DNA of 36,016 bases from Fimbriiglobus sp. (GTDB lineage: Bacteria; Planctomycetota; Planctomycetia; Gemmatales; Gemmataceae), in the NCBI GenBank assembly GCA_025362195.1, contig JANYHV010000492.1, positions 1-36,016 of the forward strand. Reading direction: 5' to 3'. The position numbers and the translations under genes were made by a program. The notes under the pieces were generated by a model. That model did no database searches. It saw only the letters and a program-made list of their open reading frames with translations, and was not told the DNA's origin. Each line of letters opens with the position of its first letter. Within the stretch, counting starts at the first letter, position 1. This document shows, piece by piece, positions 1 through 7,983 of this stretch.

Positions 1-49
1 CGCCCGGAGTTGCGTGCGCTACAAACTCCGCCGCACGCAACTCCGGGCG
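1..49. repeat. Perfect 18-bp inverted repeat, 3' of the Ser/Thr kinase gene
   Basis: Bases 1-18 (CGCCCGGAGTTGCGTGCG) are the exact reverse complement of bases 32-49, with a 13-base loop. The hairpin begins 24 bases beyond the stop codon of the minus-strand kinase gene, so it may help end that transcript, although no T-run is visible before the window ends. It may also be a copy of a dispersed palindrome; the window edge cuts off its outer context. Confidence 0.7.
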
Positions 50-72
50 CTCACGCTTCCGGCTCGCCATTG

Positions 73-2976
73 TCATTGTCCGGCCGGGGGGACGCCGACG
101 GGGCCTTGCGTCGCGCCGCCGGTGGCGAGTCTGTGCCCCGACGAGTAGCGCAGGAAGGTGTCGTCGTCCTGCGGGTCGAGGCCGACCGTGGACACCTTGT
201 CCTTGACCATCGTCGTCCGCTTGCTCTCCAGCACGGGGTACCCCTCGGGGCTGAAGTAGTCGCGGACGTTGCCATCGACCGTCACCCGGAGGCGGCGCTG
301 CTCGCCCTTCCAGTAGGCGTCCACGGACGAATCCCAGACGGTCTCCCGCCAGGGGAAGTTGATCTGGGCGTCGGTCCAGGCCTTCGGGGCGGCCCACTTC
401 GCGTCGTCGAACCCGGCCTTCGTCCAGTTGTCGCCCTTGACCTTCGAGGACTTCCACGGGTCGTCGGACGTGAGCAGCGTCTTCGGCGTCTCGGCCCCTT
501 CGGTCATCTTAACCAGGAACGCGGCCGCGGTGGCAAAGCCGGGCGAGAACGGGTCCACTTTGTTGGTCCCCTCGATGGCGACGGCGTTCACCCCGGCGAC
601 GAGGTCGGCGGTCACGTCGAAGGCGTAGACCCGCTGGCTGAAGTCGTCGTGCGTACTCTTGCCGACTTCCTTGCCGTTGACCCAGACGGTGAAGCTCTCG
701 TCCACCCCGACGTTCAGCGTGACCGGGCCGGCCGGCTTGGCGTCCAGCTTGAACTCGGCCCGGAAGTACCGCGGCTCGGCCGGGACGTTCGTGTTCTTCT
801 CAGGCGTCCAGTACCAGCCCGGGATCGCGTCCGGGGCCAGCGTTGTCCCGGCCAGCATGGCCAGCCGCTTGGTCGAAATGAACAGGTTGTCGAGGACGCT
901 GATGCCGGCGGTCTGGCCGGCGGGCGTGGCCGGGATCGAAGCGAACTCGATGCCGGTCGCCGTCTCGTAGAAGGTGTTCGAGCGAACCTGGGCGGTGAAC
1001 GGCACCGGGGAGACTGCCGCCTGGTAGTGGACGCCGGCCCGGGTGCGGTAGAAGCGGTTGCGGCGGACTTCGAGGTTGATCGTCGGGCCGCTGACGGCGA
1101 TCCCGGCGGCGAGCGGGCCTTCGAAGCGGCTGTCGAGGATTTTGACGTAGCTGTTCAGGTCGCCGGTGTCGAACTGCACGCCGACGCCGGAGTCGCTGCC
1201 GCCGATCGCGCGGAGCTTGCGGAACGTGACCGGCCGGTCCTCGAACCCGACGGCCCCGCTGACGCTCACGCCGGCGCGGGAGAAGCCGACGAGGGTCGCG
1301 TCCTCGACGACGAGGTCGGGGCACTTGCCGCTCACCCGGATCGCGTCCGAGACGCGGTTCTGGCCGTCGAACTTGAACCCGCGGACGCGGACGCCCTCGA
1401 CGCCGTTGAGTTCGAGCATCGCCTTGTCCGAGGCGTTGGCCGGCGCGAGCCAGGTGACCTGATTCTGCGGGAACCCGGACTCGATCGTGACGTTCGCGTG
1501 CTTGGCCCCGGCCAGCGTGAGTTGCTCGGAGTGGACGGGGTTGCGGACGACGATCAGCTTCTTCTCGCCCGGCTTGAGCGTCGCCAACGCCTCGGCAATG
1601 GTGGCGAAGCGGGGCAGCGGGCCGTCGGCCGCGACGAGCAGCGCGCCGGCCGGCAGGGGGGGCAAGTCGGCGACGTTCGGCAGCGGCGGTGAGGTCTTAC
1701 CGGTATCCGGCATCGCGGCGACGGCCCCACTGCCCCCGGCGGGGTCGCCCGACTTCGTGCCCCCGCTCAACACGGCGACCGCCACGCCGACGCAGGCGAT
1801 GATCGACACGCCGAGGGCCGCCCCAATGGCCGGCAGCAGCCACGACCGCGGTTTCGGCGTCACCGCGGCCGGGTTCGCCAGAGTCATCCGGCTGGACGTG
1901 CGGCCGGACAGGCGGGTCAGCGTCGCCGCGACCGTCTTGGTCTGGTTCGCGGCCAGTGCGCTCTGCGACAACCACGGGGCCAGGGCTTCGATCACGTCGG
2001 CCGGCTGCTGGTAGCGGTCGTCGGGCTTCTTGGCCATCATCGTGGCCAGGATCGGCTCGATCTCCGGCGGGGCCTTCGCCCGCAGCGCGTTCAGCGACGG
2101 CGCGTCCTTGAGTTGGTGCTGCAACAGCTTCTGGGCCGTCGTCCCGCCGAACGGCGGCTTGCCGGTCAGGAGCGCGTAGAAGGTCACGCCCAGCGAGTAA
2201 ATGTCGGTGCGGATGTCCACCGGCATGTTCAGGGCTTGCTCCGGGGCGATGTAGTCCGGCGTGCCGACGACGCTGTCCGGGTCGATGACGGCCGTCAGGT
2301 TGCCCTCCGAGTCGTCGGCGACGCGGGTCAGGCCCATGTCGAGGATTTTCAGCGTCCCGGACCGGTCCACGATGAGGTTCTCGGGCTTGATGTCCCGGTG
2401 GACGAACCCCCGGTCGCCGGCCTCCTGCAACCCGGCGGCGGCCTGCGCGATGTAGTCGGCCGCGGTGGCGAAGTGCAGCGGGCCGTTCGCCTCGATCATC
2501 TGCGCGAGCGTCCGGCCTTCGATGTACTCCATGGCGATGTAGTGGACGTTGCCGTACTGCCCGACGTCGTAGACCTTGACGATGTTCGGGTGGTCGAGGG
2601 CCGCGGCCGACTGGGCCTCGCGGTAGAACCGCTCCATGCCGATCGTCGTCCCGGCCTGGTCGTTCGACAAGACCTTGACGGCCGCCTTCCGCTTCAAACT
2701 GGTGTGCTCGGCCAGGTAGACGGTGCCCATGCCGCCGCGGCCGATCTGGTCGAGCAACTTGTAGTTGCCCAGCATCAACCCGCGGTACTTGCCCGCCAGC
2801 AGGAGTTTCGCCTGGAATTGCGTGAGCAACCCGGCGCGGATCAGCGCGGTCGCCATCGCCTGGGCGTCGATCGCCAGAGCCGGCTGCCCCGCGTAGTCCG
2901 CCAGACTCGCCTCGGTCACCAGTCCGCTGCGGCGGAGGAGGTCGAGGAATTTTTCGCCCGTGACCGACGCTGTCAT
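73..2976 (-). CDS. Transmembrane serine/threonine protein kinase with extracytoplasmic beta-helix and beta-sandwich region
   Basis: This is a membrane-bound eukaryotic-type protein kinase of about 967 residues. Residues 1-70 form a small helical domain of the kind seen before planctomycete kinases. The kinase domain (about 72-340) has the glycine loop GRGGMG (79-84), the ATP lysine in AVKVL (K101), the catalytic loop HRDIKPEN (D195), DMG in place of DFG (D213) and APE (244-246), so it should be active. A single membrane helix lies near 379-403. Beyond it are beta-helix-like repeats (about 480-700, right-handed parallel beta-helix style) and a jelly-roll-like segment with DESFTVWVNGKEVG. The ATG at 2976 is preferred because a GAG lies 9 bases upstream; an in-frame ATG at 2985 and GTG at 2997 are alternatives. 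The ligand is unknown. An outward-facing sensor role is inferred from topology. Confidence 0.88.
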   Translation of the reverse strand: MTASVTGEKFLDLLRRSGLVTEASLADYAGQPALAIDAQAMATALIRAGLLTQFQAKLLLAGKYRGLMLGNYKLLDQIGRGGMGTVYLAEHTSLKRKAAVKVLSNDQAGTTIGMERFYREAQSAAALDHPNIVKVYDVGQYGNVHYIAMEYIEGRTLAQMIEANGPLHFATAADYIAQAAAGLQEAGDRGFVHRDIKPENLIVDRSGTLKILDMGLTRVADDSEGNLTAVIDPDSVVGTPDYIAPEQALNMPVDIRTDIYSLGVTFYALLTGKPPFGGTTAQKLLQHQLKDAPSLNALRAKAPPEIEPILATMMAKKPDDRYQQPADVIEALAPWLSQSALAANQTKTVAATLTRLSGRTSSRMTLANPAAVTPKPRSWLLPAIGAALGVSIIACVGVAVAVLSGGTKSGDPAGGSGAVAAMPDTGKTSPPLPNVADLPPLPAGALLVAADGPLPRFATIAEALATLKPGEKKLIVVRNPVHSEQLTLAGAKHANVTIESGFPQNQVTWLAPANASDKAMLELNGVEGVRVRGFKFDGQNRVSDAIRVSGKCPDLVVEDATLVGFSRAGVSVSGAVGFEDRPVTFRKLRAIGGSDSGVGVQFDTGDLNSYVKILDSRFEGPLAAGIAVSGPTINLEVRRNRFYRTRAGVHYQAAVSPVPFTAQVRSNTFYETATGIEFASIPATPAGQTAGISVLDNLFISTKRLAMLAGTTLAPDAIPGWYWTPEKNTNVPAEPRYFRAEFKLDAKPAGPVTLNVGVDESFTVWVNGKEVGKSTHDDFSQRVYAFDVTADLVAGVNAVAIEGTNKVDPFSPGFATAAAFLVKMTEGAETPKTLLTSDDPWKSSKVKGDNWTKAGFDDAKWAAPKAWTDAQINFPWRETVWDSSVDAYWKGEQRRLRVTVDGNVRDYFSPEGYPVLESKRTTMVKDKVSTVGLDPQDDDTFLRYSSGHRLATGGATQGPVGVPPAGQ

Positions 2977-3170
2977 GGTGTTCATCTCAGTGCACACTCG
3001 ACGGCATGAATAGCCGCACCGTCCGCCGCCCGCGAGTCGCGGGGGGCGAGAAAAGTGCGGCCGTGGGTATTATGCGGGGAGACGCTGCGAGAACCGTAGC
3101 ACAAATTCGCCCGCCAACCCGAAACACGCCGCGGAGTCGAACGGTCACGCCGGTCGTGACGGGCCGAAGT
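2977..3170. other. Intergenic region upstream of the kinase gene
   Basis: This gap separates two minus-strand genes. Read on the minus strand it contains a -10-like CATAAT at 3074-3069, but no convincing -35 hexamer sits at the right distance. No clear hairpin with a T-run and no small gene with a ribosome binding site was seen. Confidence 0.4.
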
Positions 3171-4976
3171 CTACCCGCGGTCCTGGCTGAAGATCAGCAC
3201 GCTGTACGGGGCGATGTCGATCATGGCCTGCTTCTCGGTCACGTCCACGTCGCCCGTCGGGTCGCCGTGGAAGGCTTCGCTGTAGCCCTTCCAGTCGCTG
3301 TTCAGGCGGAGCTTCCACGTGCCGGTCGCGGGGAAGTCGATGGCGTACCCCTGGCGGCCGTCGCGGTGGAAGTTCAACACGACGACGACCTCGTCCCCCT
3401 TGCCCCCGTCCTTCCACCGGCGGAAGGCGATCATGTTGGAGTCGTCGTTGACGTGCAGCAACTCGACCGACTGGCCGCTCAGGCCGCGGGTCGTGTCGAA
3501 GTAGTTGAGCCGCAGGCGGATCAGGTCGCGGTACAGCCGGACGATGCCGCGGAACTCGTCCCGCTTGTCCCAATCGACGGGCACGGTGTCCCGGAACCAT
3601 CCGCCTTCGAGGAACTCCTGGCCCTGGAAGATCATCGGGATGCCGGGGGCCGTGAACACCAGGGCCGCCGCCAGGGTGGACCGCTTCTGGGCGAAGTACC
3701 CGTTCGCCCCGCTCGGGTCGATCTCGTGCGGCACCCGCGCGCGGCCGTTCGACACCTCGTCGTGCGACTCGCTGTAAATGACCCGCTGGAAGGCGTCGTC
3801 GTTGTACCGGTGCGTGATCGCCTTCGCCACGGCGTCCATCGACCGGTGCTCGTCGGCCATCGTGATGACGGCCTCGCGGACCGGGTGGACGAACTGGTCG
3901 TCCCACTGGCTGCCGAACCCGGCCCCGCCGGCCTCGACCTTCGCCGTCAGGGCGTCGCTCTTCTGCAAGTCCTCGGCGATGGTGATGGCGTTGGGGAACT
4001 TCTGGCGGACCTCGGAGTTCACCCACTGGAGCAGGCTGAAGCCCTCCGGCAGGTTCGGCTCGCCGTCCGCCCGGACGCTGCGAATGTACAGGGTCATGTC
4101 CATGCGCAGGCCGTCCACGCGGTAGTCGCCGAGCCACATCAGGGCGTTGTCCCGGATGTACTCGCGGACCTCCTGGCGGCCGTAGTCCGGGCGGGTGCCG
4201 CCCCACGGGGTTTCCTTCCGCCAGTCGTTGTAGAAGTAGATGCCGCCGCCGTCGTTTTCGCTCCACCCGTCGAACTGCCAGATGTCCAGGTCGCCCGGGC
4301 CGAAGTGGTTGTACACCACGTCCACGATCACCGCGAACCCGTTGGCGTGGGCGTCCTTGACGAACTGCTTGAACGCCGCCGGGCCGCCGTAGCAACTCTC
4401 GACGGCGAAAATGTGCGCGGGGTTGTACCCCCACGACAGGTCGCCGGCGAACTCGGCGATCGGCATGACCTGGATCGTGTTGATGCCCAGCTTCTTCAGG
4501 TGGCCGAACTTGGCCGTCACGCTGGCCAGCTTCGAGGTCAGGTTCTCCGCCTCGGGGGACTGGTTGAACGTGCCGACGTGCAACTCGTAGATGACCATCT
4601 CGTTCCAGTACGGCGACGTAAAGTTCCCGTCGCCCCAGTCGAAGTCGGGGTCGGCGACCACGGCGTTGCCGATCGAACTGGTCACCTGCTTCGCATACGG
4701 GTCGATGCGGTTGAGCGTGCCGCCGTCGGCCGTCGTGAGCAGGAAGCGGTACTCGTCGCCCACCCCGGCCGCCGGCACGTCGGCGGACCAGTACCCGTTC
4801 GACTCGGACGCCATGCGGTCGGCGTCGGGCTTCCACTGGTTGAACGCGCCGATCACGGCGACGGCCGTCGCGTGCGGTGCCCAGACGCGGAAGGCCACTC
4901 CGTTCTCGTGGGGGACGGCACCCATTCCGGCGCGAGCTGTTGACACGGGCTTGTCCACGGTTTGAGTTGTCGGCAT
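3171..4976 (-). CDS. GH13 alpha-glucan-active enzyme, branching-enzyme-like (CBM48 + GH13)
   Basis: This 601-residue protein acts on alpha-glucans and most resembles 1,4-alpha-glucan branching enzymes. An N-terminal CBM48-like beta domain (about 20-115, with AFNQWKPDA) precedes a TIM barrel carrying all four GH13 regions: DVVYNH (219-224), GLRMD with the nucleophile D293, TIAED with the acid/base E335, and SHDEV with the transition-state Asp D406. A C-terminal beta domain follows. It is shorter than E. coli GlgB and lacks the extra N1 module. The ATG at 4976 fits the CBM48 boundary and lies just downstream of a candidate promoter, which would exclude the ATG at 5024. Its neighbours are stress-type genes, so a role in glycogen or osmolyte metabolism is plausible. 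A trehalohydrolase of the TreZ type cannot be fully excluded. Confidence 0.88.
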   Translation of the reverse strand: MPTTQTVDKPVSTARAGMGAVPHENGVAFRVWAPHATAVAVIGAFNQWKPDADRMASESNGYWSADVPAAGVGDEYRFLLTTADGGTLNRIDPYAKQVTSSIGNAVVADPDFDWGDGNFTSPYWNEMVIYELHVGTFNQSPEAENLTSKLASVTAKFGHLKKLGINTIQVMPIAEFAGDLSWGYNPAHIFAVESCYGGPAAFKQFVKDAHANGFAVIVDVVYNHFGPGDLDIWQFDGWSENDGGGIYFYNDWRKETPWGGTRPDYGRQEVREYIRDNALMWLGDYRVDGLRMDMTLYIRSVRADGEPNLPEGFSLLQWVNSEVRQKFPNAITIAEDLQKSDALTAKVEAGGAGFGSQWDDQFVHPVREAVITMADEHRSMDAVAKAITHRYNDDAFQRVIYSESHDEVSNGRARVPHEIDPSGANGYFAQKRSTLAAALVFTAPGIPMIFQGQEFLEGGWFRDTVPVDWDKRDEFRGIVRLYRDLIRLRLNYFDTTRGLSGQSVELLHVNDDSNMIAFRRWKDGGKGDEVVVVLNFHRDGRQGYAIDFPATGTWKLRLNSDWKGYSEAFHGDPTGDVDVTEKQAMIDIAPYSVLIFSQDRG

Positions 4977-4994
4977 CGCTATCACTCGGAGTAG

Positions 4995-5024
4995 ATTGTA
5001 AAGAAAAGGACCGTCGGGGAACAA
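4995..5024 (-). promoter_or_regulatory. Candidate sigma-70 promoter of the GH13 gene
   Basis: On the minus strand a -35 TTGTTC (5024-5019) is followed after 18 bases by a -10 TACAAT (5000-4995), which matches TATAAT at five of six bases. It lies between the upstream gene's terminator hairpin and the start at 4976, giving a leader of only about 12 bases. Confidence 0.4.
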
Positions 5025-5026
5025 AG

Positions 5027-5053
5027 CGAGCCTGCCGAATCTCGGCAGGCTCG
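5027..5053 (-). terminator. Rho-independent terminator of the DUF1328 gene
   Basis: A perfect 12-bp stem (CGAGCCTGCCGA paired with TCGGCAGGCTCG) with a 3-base loop lies 26 bases past the DUF1328 stop. On the minus strand it is followed by CTTTGTTCC, a short T-rich tail. This separates the small gene from the GH13 gene. Confidence 0.65.
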
Positions 5054-5078
5054 ACGAACGCGTGCAGTCACAACCCGA

Positions 5079-5252
5079 TCAAACCGTGTCGATCGGCGTA
5101 CGGCGATTGAAGACGATCGAGACGATGAACAGGACCAGGAACACGAAGAACAAGATTTGCGCGGCGAAGTACGAGCTACCGGCGATGGTCGTGAACCCGA
5201 GCGCCCCGGCGAGCAGGGCGATGAGCAGGAAGACGATGGAAAAGCGTAGCAT
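5079..5252 (-). CDS. DUF1328 (YtjA-like) small membrane protein
   Basis: This 57-residue protein begins MLRFSIVFLLIALLAG, continues through an FTTIAG turn, and ends FNRRTPIDTV. It has two hydrophobic helices, and its length and layout are those of the DUF1328/YtjA family of inner-membrane proteins, which has no known biochemical function. The start is well supported: GAAGGAG lies 8 bases upstream of the ATG at 5252. A sigma-54-type promoter lies about 120 bases upstream and a clear terminator lies downstream, so it is probably its own transcription unit. It sits beside two other small stress-type genes, and a role in envelope or osmotic stress is an inference from that grouping. Confidence 0.85.
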   Translation of the reverse strand: MLRFSIVFLLIALLAGALGFTTIAGSSYFAAQILFFVFLVLFIVSIVFNRRTPIDTV

Positions 5253-5370
5253 GGCGTGGACTCCTTCAAGAGGTCGAGGGCGTGGGACGGGCGGGGAAAC
5301 GGTCTATGTCAACCGGACGCGACCCGTCGGGCGGAGTCCGGGTTGTTGTTGGTGGGGGCGACAATGTTGA

Positions 5371-5386
5371 TGCATGTCCCGTGCCA
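5371..5386 (-). promoter_or_regulatory. Sigma-54 (-24/-12) promoter of the DUF1328 gene
   Basis: The minus strand reads TGGCACGGGACATGCA, with GG and GC separated by exactly 10 bases. It differs from the consensus TGGCACRNNNNTTGCW at one base. Transcription would start near 5360, leaving a leader of about 108 bases. The site begins directly after the stop codon of the upstream gene. Two similar sites occur within 1.1 kb, beside a sigma-54 activator gene. Confidence 0.72.
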
Positions 5387-5389
5387 AAC

Positions 5390-5869
5390 TCACGCGGTCG
5401 CATTCTCGACCGACGCGATCATCAGTTCGAGTTGGCCGACGTGCTTGAGGCAGCGGGGCAGCAGGTCGGTGCGGATGACGTTCTTGCACTCGGCCGTCAG
5501 CCCGTCGTTTTCGAGCGCCTTCTCGTACTGGCTGATGCCGTGCTCCTCGCCCTGCTTGAGCGCGGCCAGCACACTCTGCGGGCCGATGATCTTGGCCGTG
5601 CCGGTCACGAGCGTGGCGAACGTGCCCCACGGGCCGGACCCGGTGGACGGCTCGCCGTTGTAACTGAGCACGCGGTCGCGCAGGGTGTCCGCCGCCCGGT
5701 CGTGCTCGTCGCGGACCTTGGTCAGGCTGACCTTGTGCGCCGAGTCGTCGAACTTCTCGACGGCCTGCTGGTACGTCTCGACGGCCGAGATTTCGCCGCG
5801 GAGCAGCGAGTTCAGCGCGTCCACGTCGCAGGTCATCGCCGTGGTGGTCGGGGAATTGCTATTCGCCAT
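5390..5869 (-). CDS. PA2169/DUF2383 family four-helix-bundle protein
   Basis: This 159-residue, mostly helical protein has the features of the DUF2383 (PA2169) ferritin-like family: NSLLRGEISAVETYQQAVEKF near the N-terminus, KVRDEHDRAADTLRDRV in the second helix, then an alanine/glycine-rich stretch, and EEHGISQYEKAL in the later helices. The repeated Glu and His residues at helix faces resemble a carboxylate-bridged metal site, but no function is established for the family. The ATG at 5869 is chosen because AGGA lies 9 bases upstream and the conserved region starts shortly after. In-frame sequence further upstream is low-quality and overlaps a promoter. The gene has its own sigma-54-like promoter and lies between CsbD-like and DUF1328 genes. 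Confidence 0.85.
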   Translation of the reverse strand: MANSNSPTTTAMTCDVDALNSLLRGEISAVETYQQAVEKFDDSAHKVSLTKVRDEHDRAADTLRDRVLSYNGEPSTGSGPWGTFATLVTGTAKIIGPQSVLAALKQGEEHGISQYEKALENDGLTAECKNVIRTDLLPRCLKHVGQLELMIASVENATA

Positions 5870-5927
5870 GAGCGTCGGTCCTGGGAAGAATGGGATGGGG
5901 TCGGAGCGGGTCACAGGATGTCGGACT

Positions 5928-5943
5928 TGCAACGCCGGTGCCG
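5928..5943 (-). promoter_or_regulatory. Sigma-54 (-24/-12) promoter of the PA2169-family gene
   Basis: The minus strand reads CGGCACCGGCGTTGCA. GG and GC are separated by 10 bases and the -12 half TTGCA is perfect; two bases differ from consensus. The predicted start near 5917 gives a leader of about 48 bases to the ATG at 5869. Confidence 0.68.
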
Positions 5944-5978
5944 GACCGGCCCGGGCGGCGGAAAAGCCCCCGAAATGA

Positions 5979-6008
5979 CGACGGCCCGGGGACATCCCCG
6001 GGCCGTCG
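5979..6008 (-). terminator. Strong hairpin 3' of the CsbD-like gene, probable terminator
   Basis: A perfect 13-bp stem (CGACGGCCCGGGG) with the 4-base loop ACAT lies 21 bases beyond the CsbD-like stop codon. On the minus strand the bases after it are TCATTTCGG, a weak T-tract. It is also 36 bases upstream of the sigma-54 promoter at 5928-5943, so a second role as a protein-binding dyad is possible. Confidence 0.6.
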
Positions 6009-6029
6009 CGTCGTCCCGTTAGGCGGGAG

Positions 6030-6344
6030 TTACTTGGCTTGCTTCTTGACCTTGTCGCCGGCGTCCTTCATGGCGTTGCCGGCGTCGGTGGCCGCGTTGC
6101 GGGCCTTGTCCTGCAAGTTCTCGGCGGTGTCCTTGGCCTTCTCGCCGACCTTGTGGGCCGCGTCCTTGACGTCTTGCTTGACTTCGCCGGCCTTGTCCTT
6201 GGTGGCTTCGGTCGCGTTGTGGACCTTGTCCCGGACGACTTCGGCCGCGTCACCGACCTTTTCGGCGACCTTTTGGCCGGCGTGCTTCACGGCTTCGGCG
6301 GCGTCGATGACAGTTTCCTTGATCTTCTTCCCGGTTTCCGACAT
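6030..6344 (-). CDS. CsbD/LEA-like amphipathic-helix stress protein
   Basis: This 104-residue protein is made almost wholly of charged amphipathic helix, with degenerate 11-residue repeats of the type VKHAGQKVAEKVGDAAEVVRDK and DKAGEVKQDVKDAAHKVGEKA (each split here by family variation). It is rich in Ala, Lys, Asp and Glu and has no cysteine or tryptophan. Such proteins resemble late-embryogenesis-abundant, apolipoprotein-like and CsbD-type stress proteins; exact family assignment needs a profile search. AAGGAT about 7 bases upstream supports the ATG at 6344. It lies directly downstream of the sigma-54 activator gene and carries its own sigma-54 promoter, with a dyad in the leader. Desiccation or osmotic protection is inferred. 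Confidence 0.8.
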   Translation of the reverse strand: MSETGKKIKETVIDAAEAVKHAGQKVAEKVGDAAEVVRDKVHNATEATKDKAGEVKQDVKDAAHKVGEKAKDTAENLQDKARNAATDAGNAMKDAGDKVKKQAK

Positions 6345-6375
6345 GGTCGTATCCTTCGCGATGGTGCTGGAGAAA

Positions 6376-6394
6376 GCAGGCAACTGTTGCCTGC
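6376..6394 (-). promoter_or_regulatory. 19-base perfect palindrome in the leader of the CsbD-like gene
   Basis: GCAGGCAACTGTTGCCTGC has 9-bp arms around one base. It falls between the predicted sigma-54 start (near 6402) and the ribosome binding site, and on the minus strand is followed by TTTCTCC. It could be an mRNA hairpin, an attenuator, or a binding dyad for the adjacent Fis-type activator. The sequence alone does not decide. Confidence 0.5.
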
Positions 6395-6412
6395 TCGACG
6401 AGGGACTGCAGA

Positions 6413-6428
6413 AGCAGCCCGCGTGCCA
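6413..6428 (-). promoter_or_regulatory. Sigma-54 (-24/-12) promoter of the CsbD-like gene
   Basis: The minus strand reads TGGCACGCGGGCTGCT: GG and GC are 10 bases apart, and only one base differs from TGGCACRNNNNTTGCW. The predicted start is near 6402, with a leader of about 58 bases. It lies 40 bases after the stop of the sigma-54 activator gene. Confidence 0.74.
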
Positions 6429-6438
6429 AACACCGTCG

Positions 6439-6454
6439 CGCCCCGCTCGGGGCG
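6439..6454 (-). terminator. Hairpin after the sigma-54 activator gene, possible terminator
   Basis: CGCCCC and GGGGCG flank the 4-base loop GCTC, 14 bases past the activator's stop codon. The following minus-strand bases include GTGTTTGG, a poor T-tract that runs into the next gene's promoter. Termination here is plausible but weakly supported. Confidence 0.4.
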
Positions 6455-6467
6455 GGCGGATTCGCCC

Positions 6468-7877
6468 TTAGTCTTGCTTAAACTCGGCTTTATCAATTTT
6501 GTACTGCGCGATCTTGTCCGTGATGCTCCGCCGCGACAGCCCGGTGAGCGCGGCGCACTTGCCGACGTGGCCGCGGGTTTTGCGCAGCGCCTTTCTCAGG
6601 TACCGTTCCTCGAATGCCGAAGTCAATTCGCCCATCTGCTCCGTCAGCGTCCGGCTCAAGTCCACCTGGTACGGGTGCCTGGCCCCCTCGGTCCGCTTGG
6701 ACACGTCGGACGGCAGGTTCTTGACGCCGATCACCCCGTCGGTGCAGGTGATGCACGCCCGCTCCATCGCGTTTTCGAGTTGCCGGACGTTGCCCGGCCA
6801 CTCGCACTTCACGAGGACGGCCATCGCCTCGGGGCCGACCGTCGGGACCGGTTTGCCGGCCCGGGCGTACCGCTGGCAGAAGAAGTCGGCGAGCACGGCC
6901 ACGTCCTCCGGCCGCTCGCGGAGCGGAGGGATTTCCATGCGGATGACGTTCAGCCGGTAGTACAGGTCCTCGCGGAACTTGCCTTCTTTGACGAGCTTTT
7001 CGAGGGACTGGTGCGTCGCCGCGATCACCCGCACGTCGATCGGGATCGACTCGGACCCGCCGACCCGCTCGAACTTCCGCTCCTGGAGCACCCGCAACAA
7101 CTTGACCTGCATCGACAGCGGCACGTCGCCGATCTCGTCCAGGAACAGGGTGCCGCCGTTGGCCAACTCGAACCGGCCCTTGCGCTGCGCGGCCGCCCCG
7201 GTGAACGACCCCTTCTCGTGCCCGAACAGTTCGCTCTCGAGCAGCGACTCGGGCAACGCCGCGCAGTTAATCGCCGTGAACACGCCCGACCGGAACGGCT
7301 TCGACGCGGTGTGGATGGCGCGGGCGACCTGCTCCTTGCCGGTGCCGGTCTCGCCGAGGATCAGCACCGTGCTCGCCGTGTCCGCGATGCTGGCGATCAG
7401 CTCGAACAGGTCGTACATGCGCGGGCTTTTGGTGATGACGTTCTGGAACGAGAACTGGCCCTGCAACTGCGAGCGCAGGGCGGCGACTTCGTCGTGCAGG
7501 GCGCGCGATTCCAACGCCCGGGCCACGACTAGGCACAGATGTTGCGGGTCTGCCGGTTTGACCTGGAAGTCGAAGGCCCCTTGCTTCATCGCCAGGACGG
7601 CCTCGGCCACGCCGCCGTGGCCGGTCGTGACGATCGTGGTGACGGGAATCTTCTCGGCCCGGATGGCCTCGATGAGTTGCATGCCGGTTTTCTTGGGCAT
7701 GCGCAGGTCGGTGATCAGGACGCTGTACGGCCGCGCCCGTAGCATTTCGAGGGCGATCGCGCCGTCCGCGGCGGTATCGACTTCGAGGCCGAGCTTGAGC
7801 TGCAAGAGTTCCTGCAAACTCTCGCGGGTGTCCTGAACGTCTTCGGCGACGAGGAGGCGTTGGTGAGACGGGTTCAC
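6468..7877 (-). CDS. NtrC-family sigma-54-dependent response regulator
   Basis: This 469-residue activator drives sigma-54 RNA polymerase when phosphorylated. The receiver domain (about 6-120) has phosphoacceptor D57 in LITDLRMP and K107. The AAA+ domain (about 145-385) has Walker A GETGTGKE (175-182), a GSFTGA loop (223-228) in place of GAFTGA, and Walker B GGTLFLDE (D247, E248). A C-terminal Fis-type helix-turn-helix carries [11 protein letters not shown]. The start is GTG at 7877, giving [13 protein letters not shown]. The minus strand has GAGAG upstream, and the longer reading frame runs into the divergent kinase gene. It is divergent from a histidine kinase 106 bases away, its likely partner. 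Three small genes just downstream carry sigma-54 promoters and are candidate targets. Confidence 0.92.
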   Translation of the reverse strand: MNPSHQRLLVAEDVQDTRESLQELLQLKLGLEVDTAADGAIALEMLRARPYSVLITDLRMPKKTGMQLIEAIRAEKIPVTTIVTTGHGGVAEAVLAMKQGAFDFQVKPADPQHLCLVVARALESRALHDEVAALRSQLQGQFSFQNVITKSPRMYDLFELIASIADTASTVLILGETGTGKEQVARAIHTASKPFRSGVFTAINCAALPESLLESELFGHEKGSFTGAAAQRKGRFELANGGTLFLDEIGDVPLSMQVKLLRVLQERKFERVGGSESIPIDVRVIAATHQSLEKLVKEGKFREDLYYRLNVIRMEIPPLRERPEDVAVLADFFCQRYARAGKPVPTVGPEAMAVLVKCEWPGNVRQLENAMERACITCTDGVIGVKNLPSDVSKRTEGARHPYQVDLSRTLTEQMGELTSAFEERYLRKALRKTRGHVGKCAALTGLSRRSITDKIAQYKIDKAEFKQD

Positions 7878-7983
7878 GATGATCTCTCGCGGGAGTGATT
7901 CAGACCGTAATGTATCCACTCGGCCGGGGGGCGGGAATGAGCAGTCCGGTTCCCGCCCGAACGCCCACCGCTCGGAAGGCTCC

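Noticed and set aside
5307-5312. TTGACA on the minus strand upstream of the DUF1328 gene
   Set aside because: At 17 bases spacing the -10 position reads CGTCCC, so there is no sigma-70 promoter. The sigma-54 site at 5371-5386 explains the gene better.
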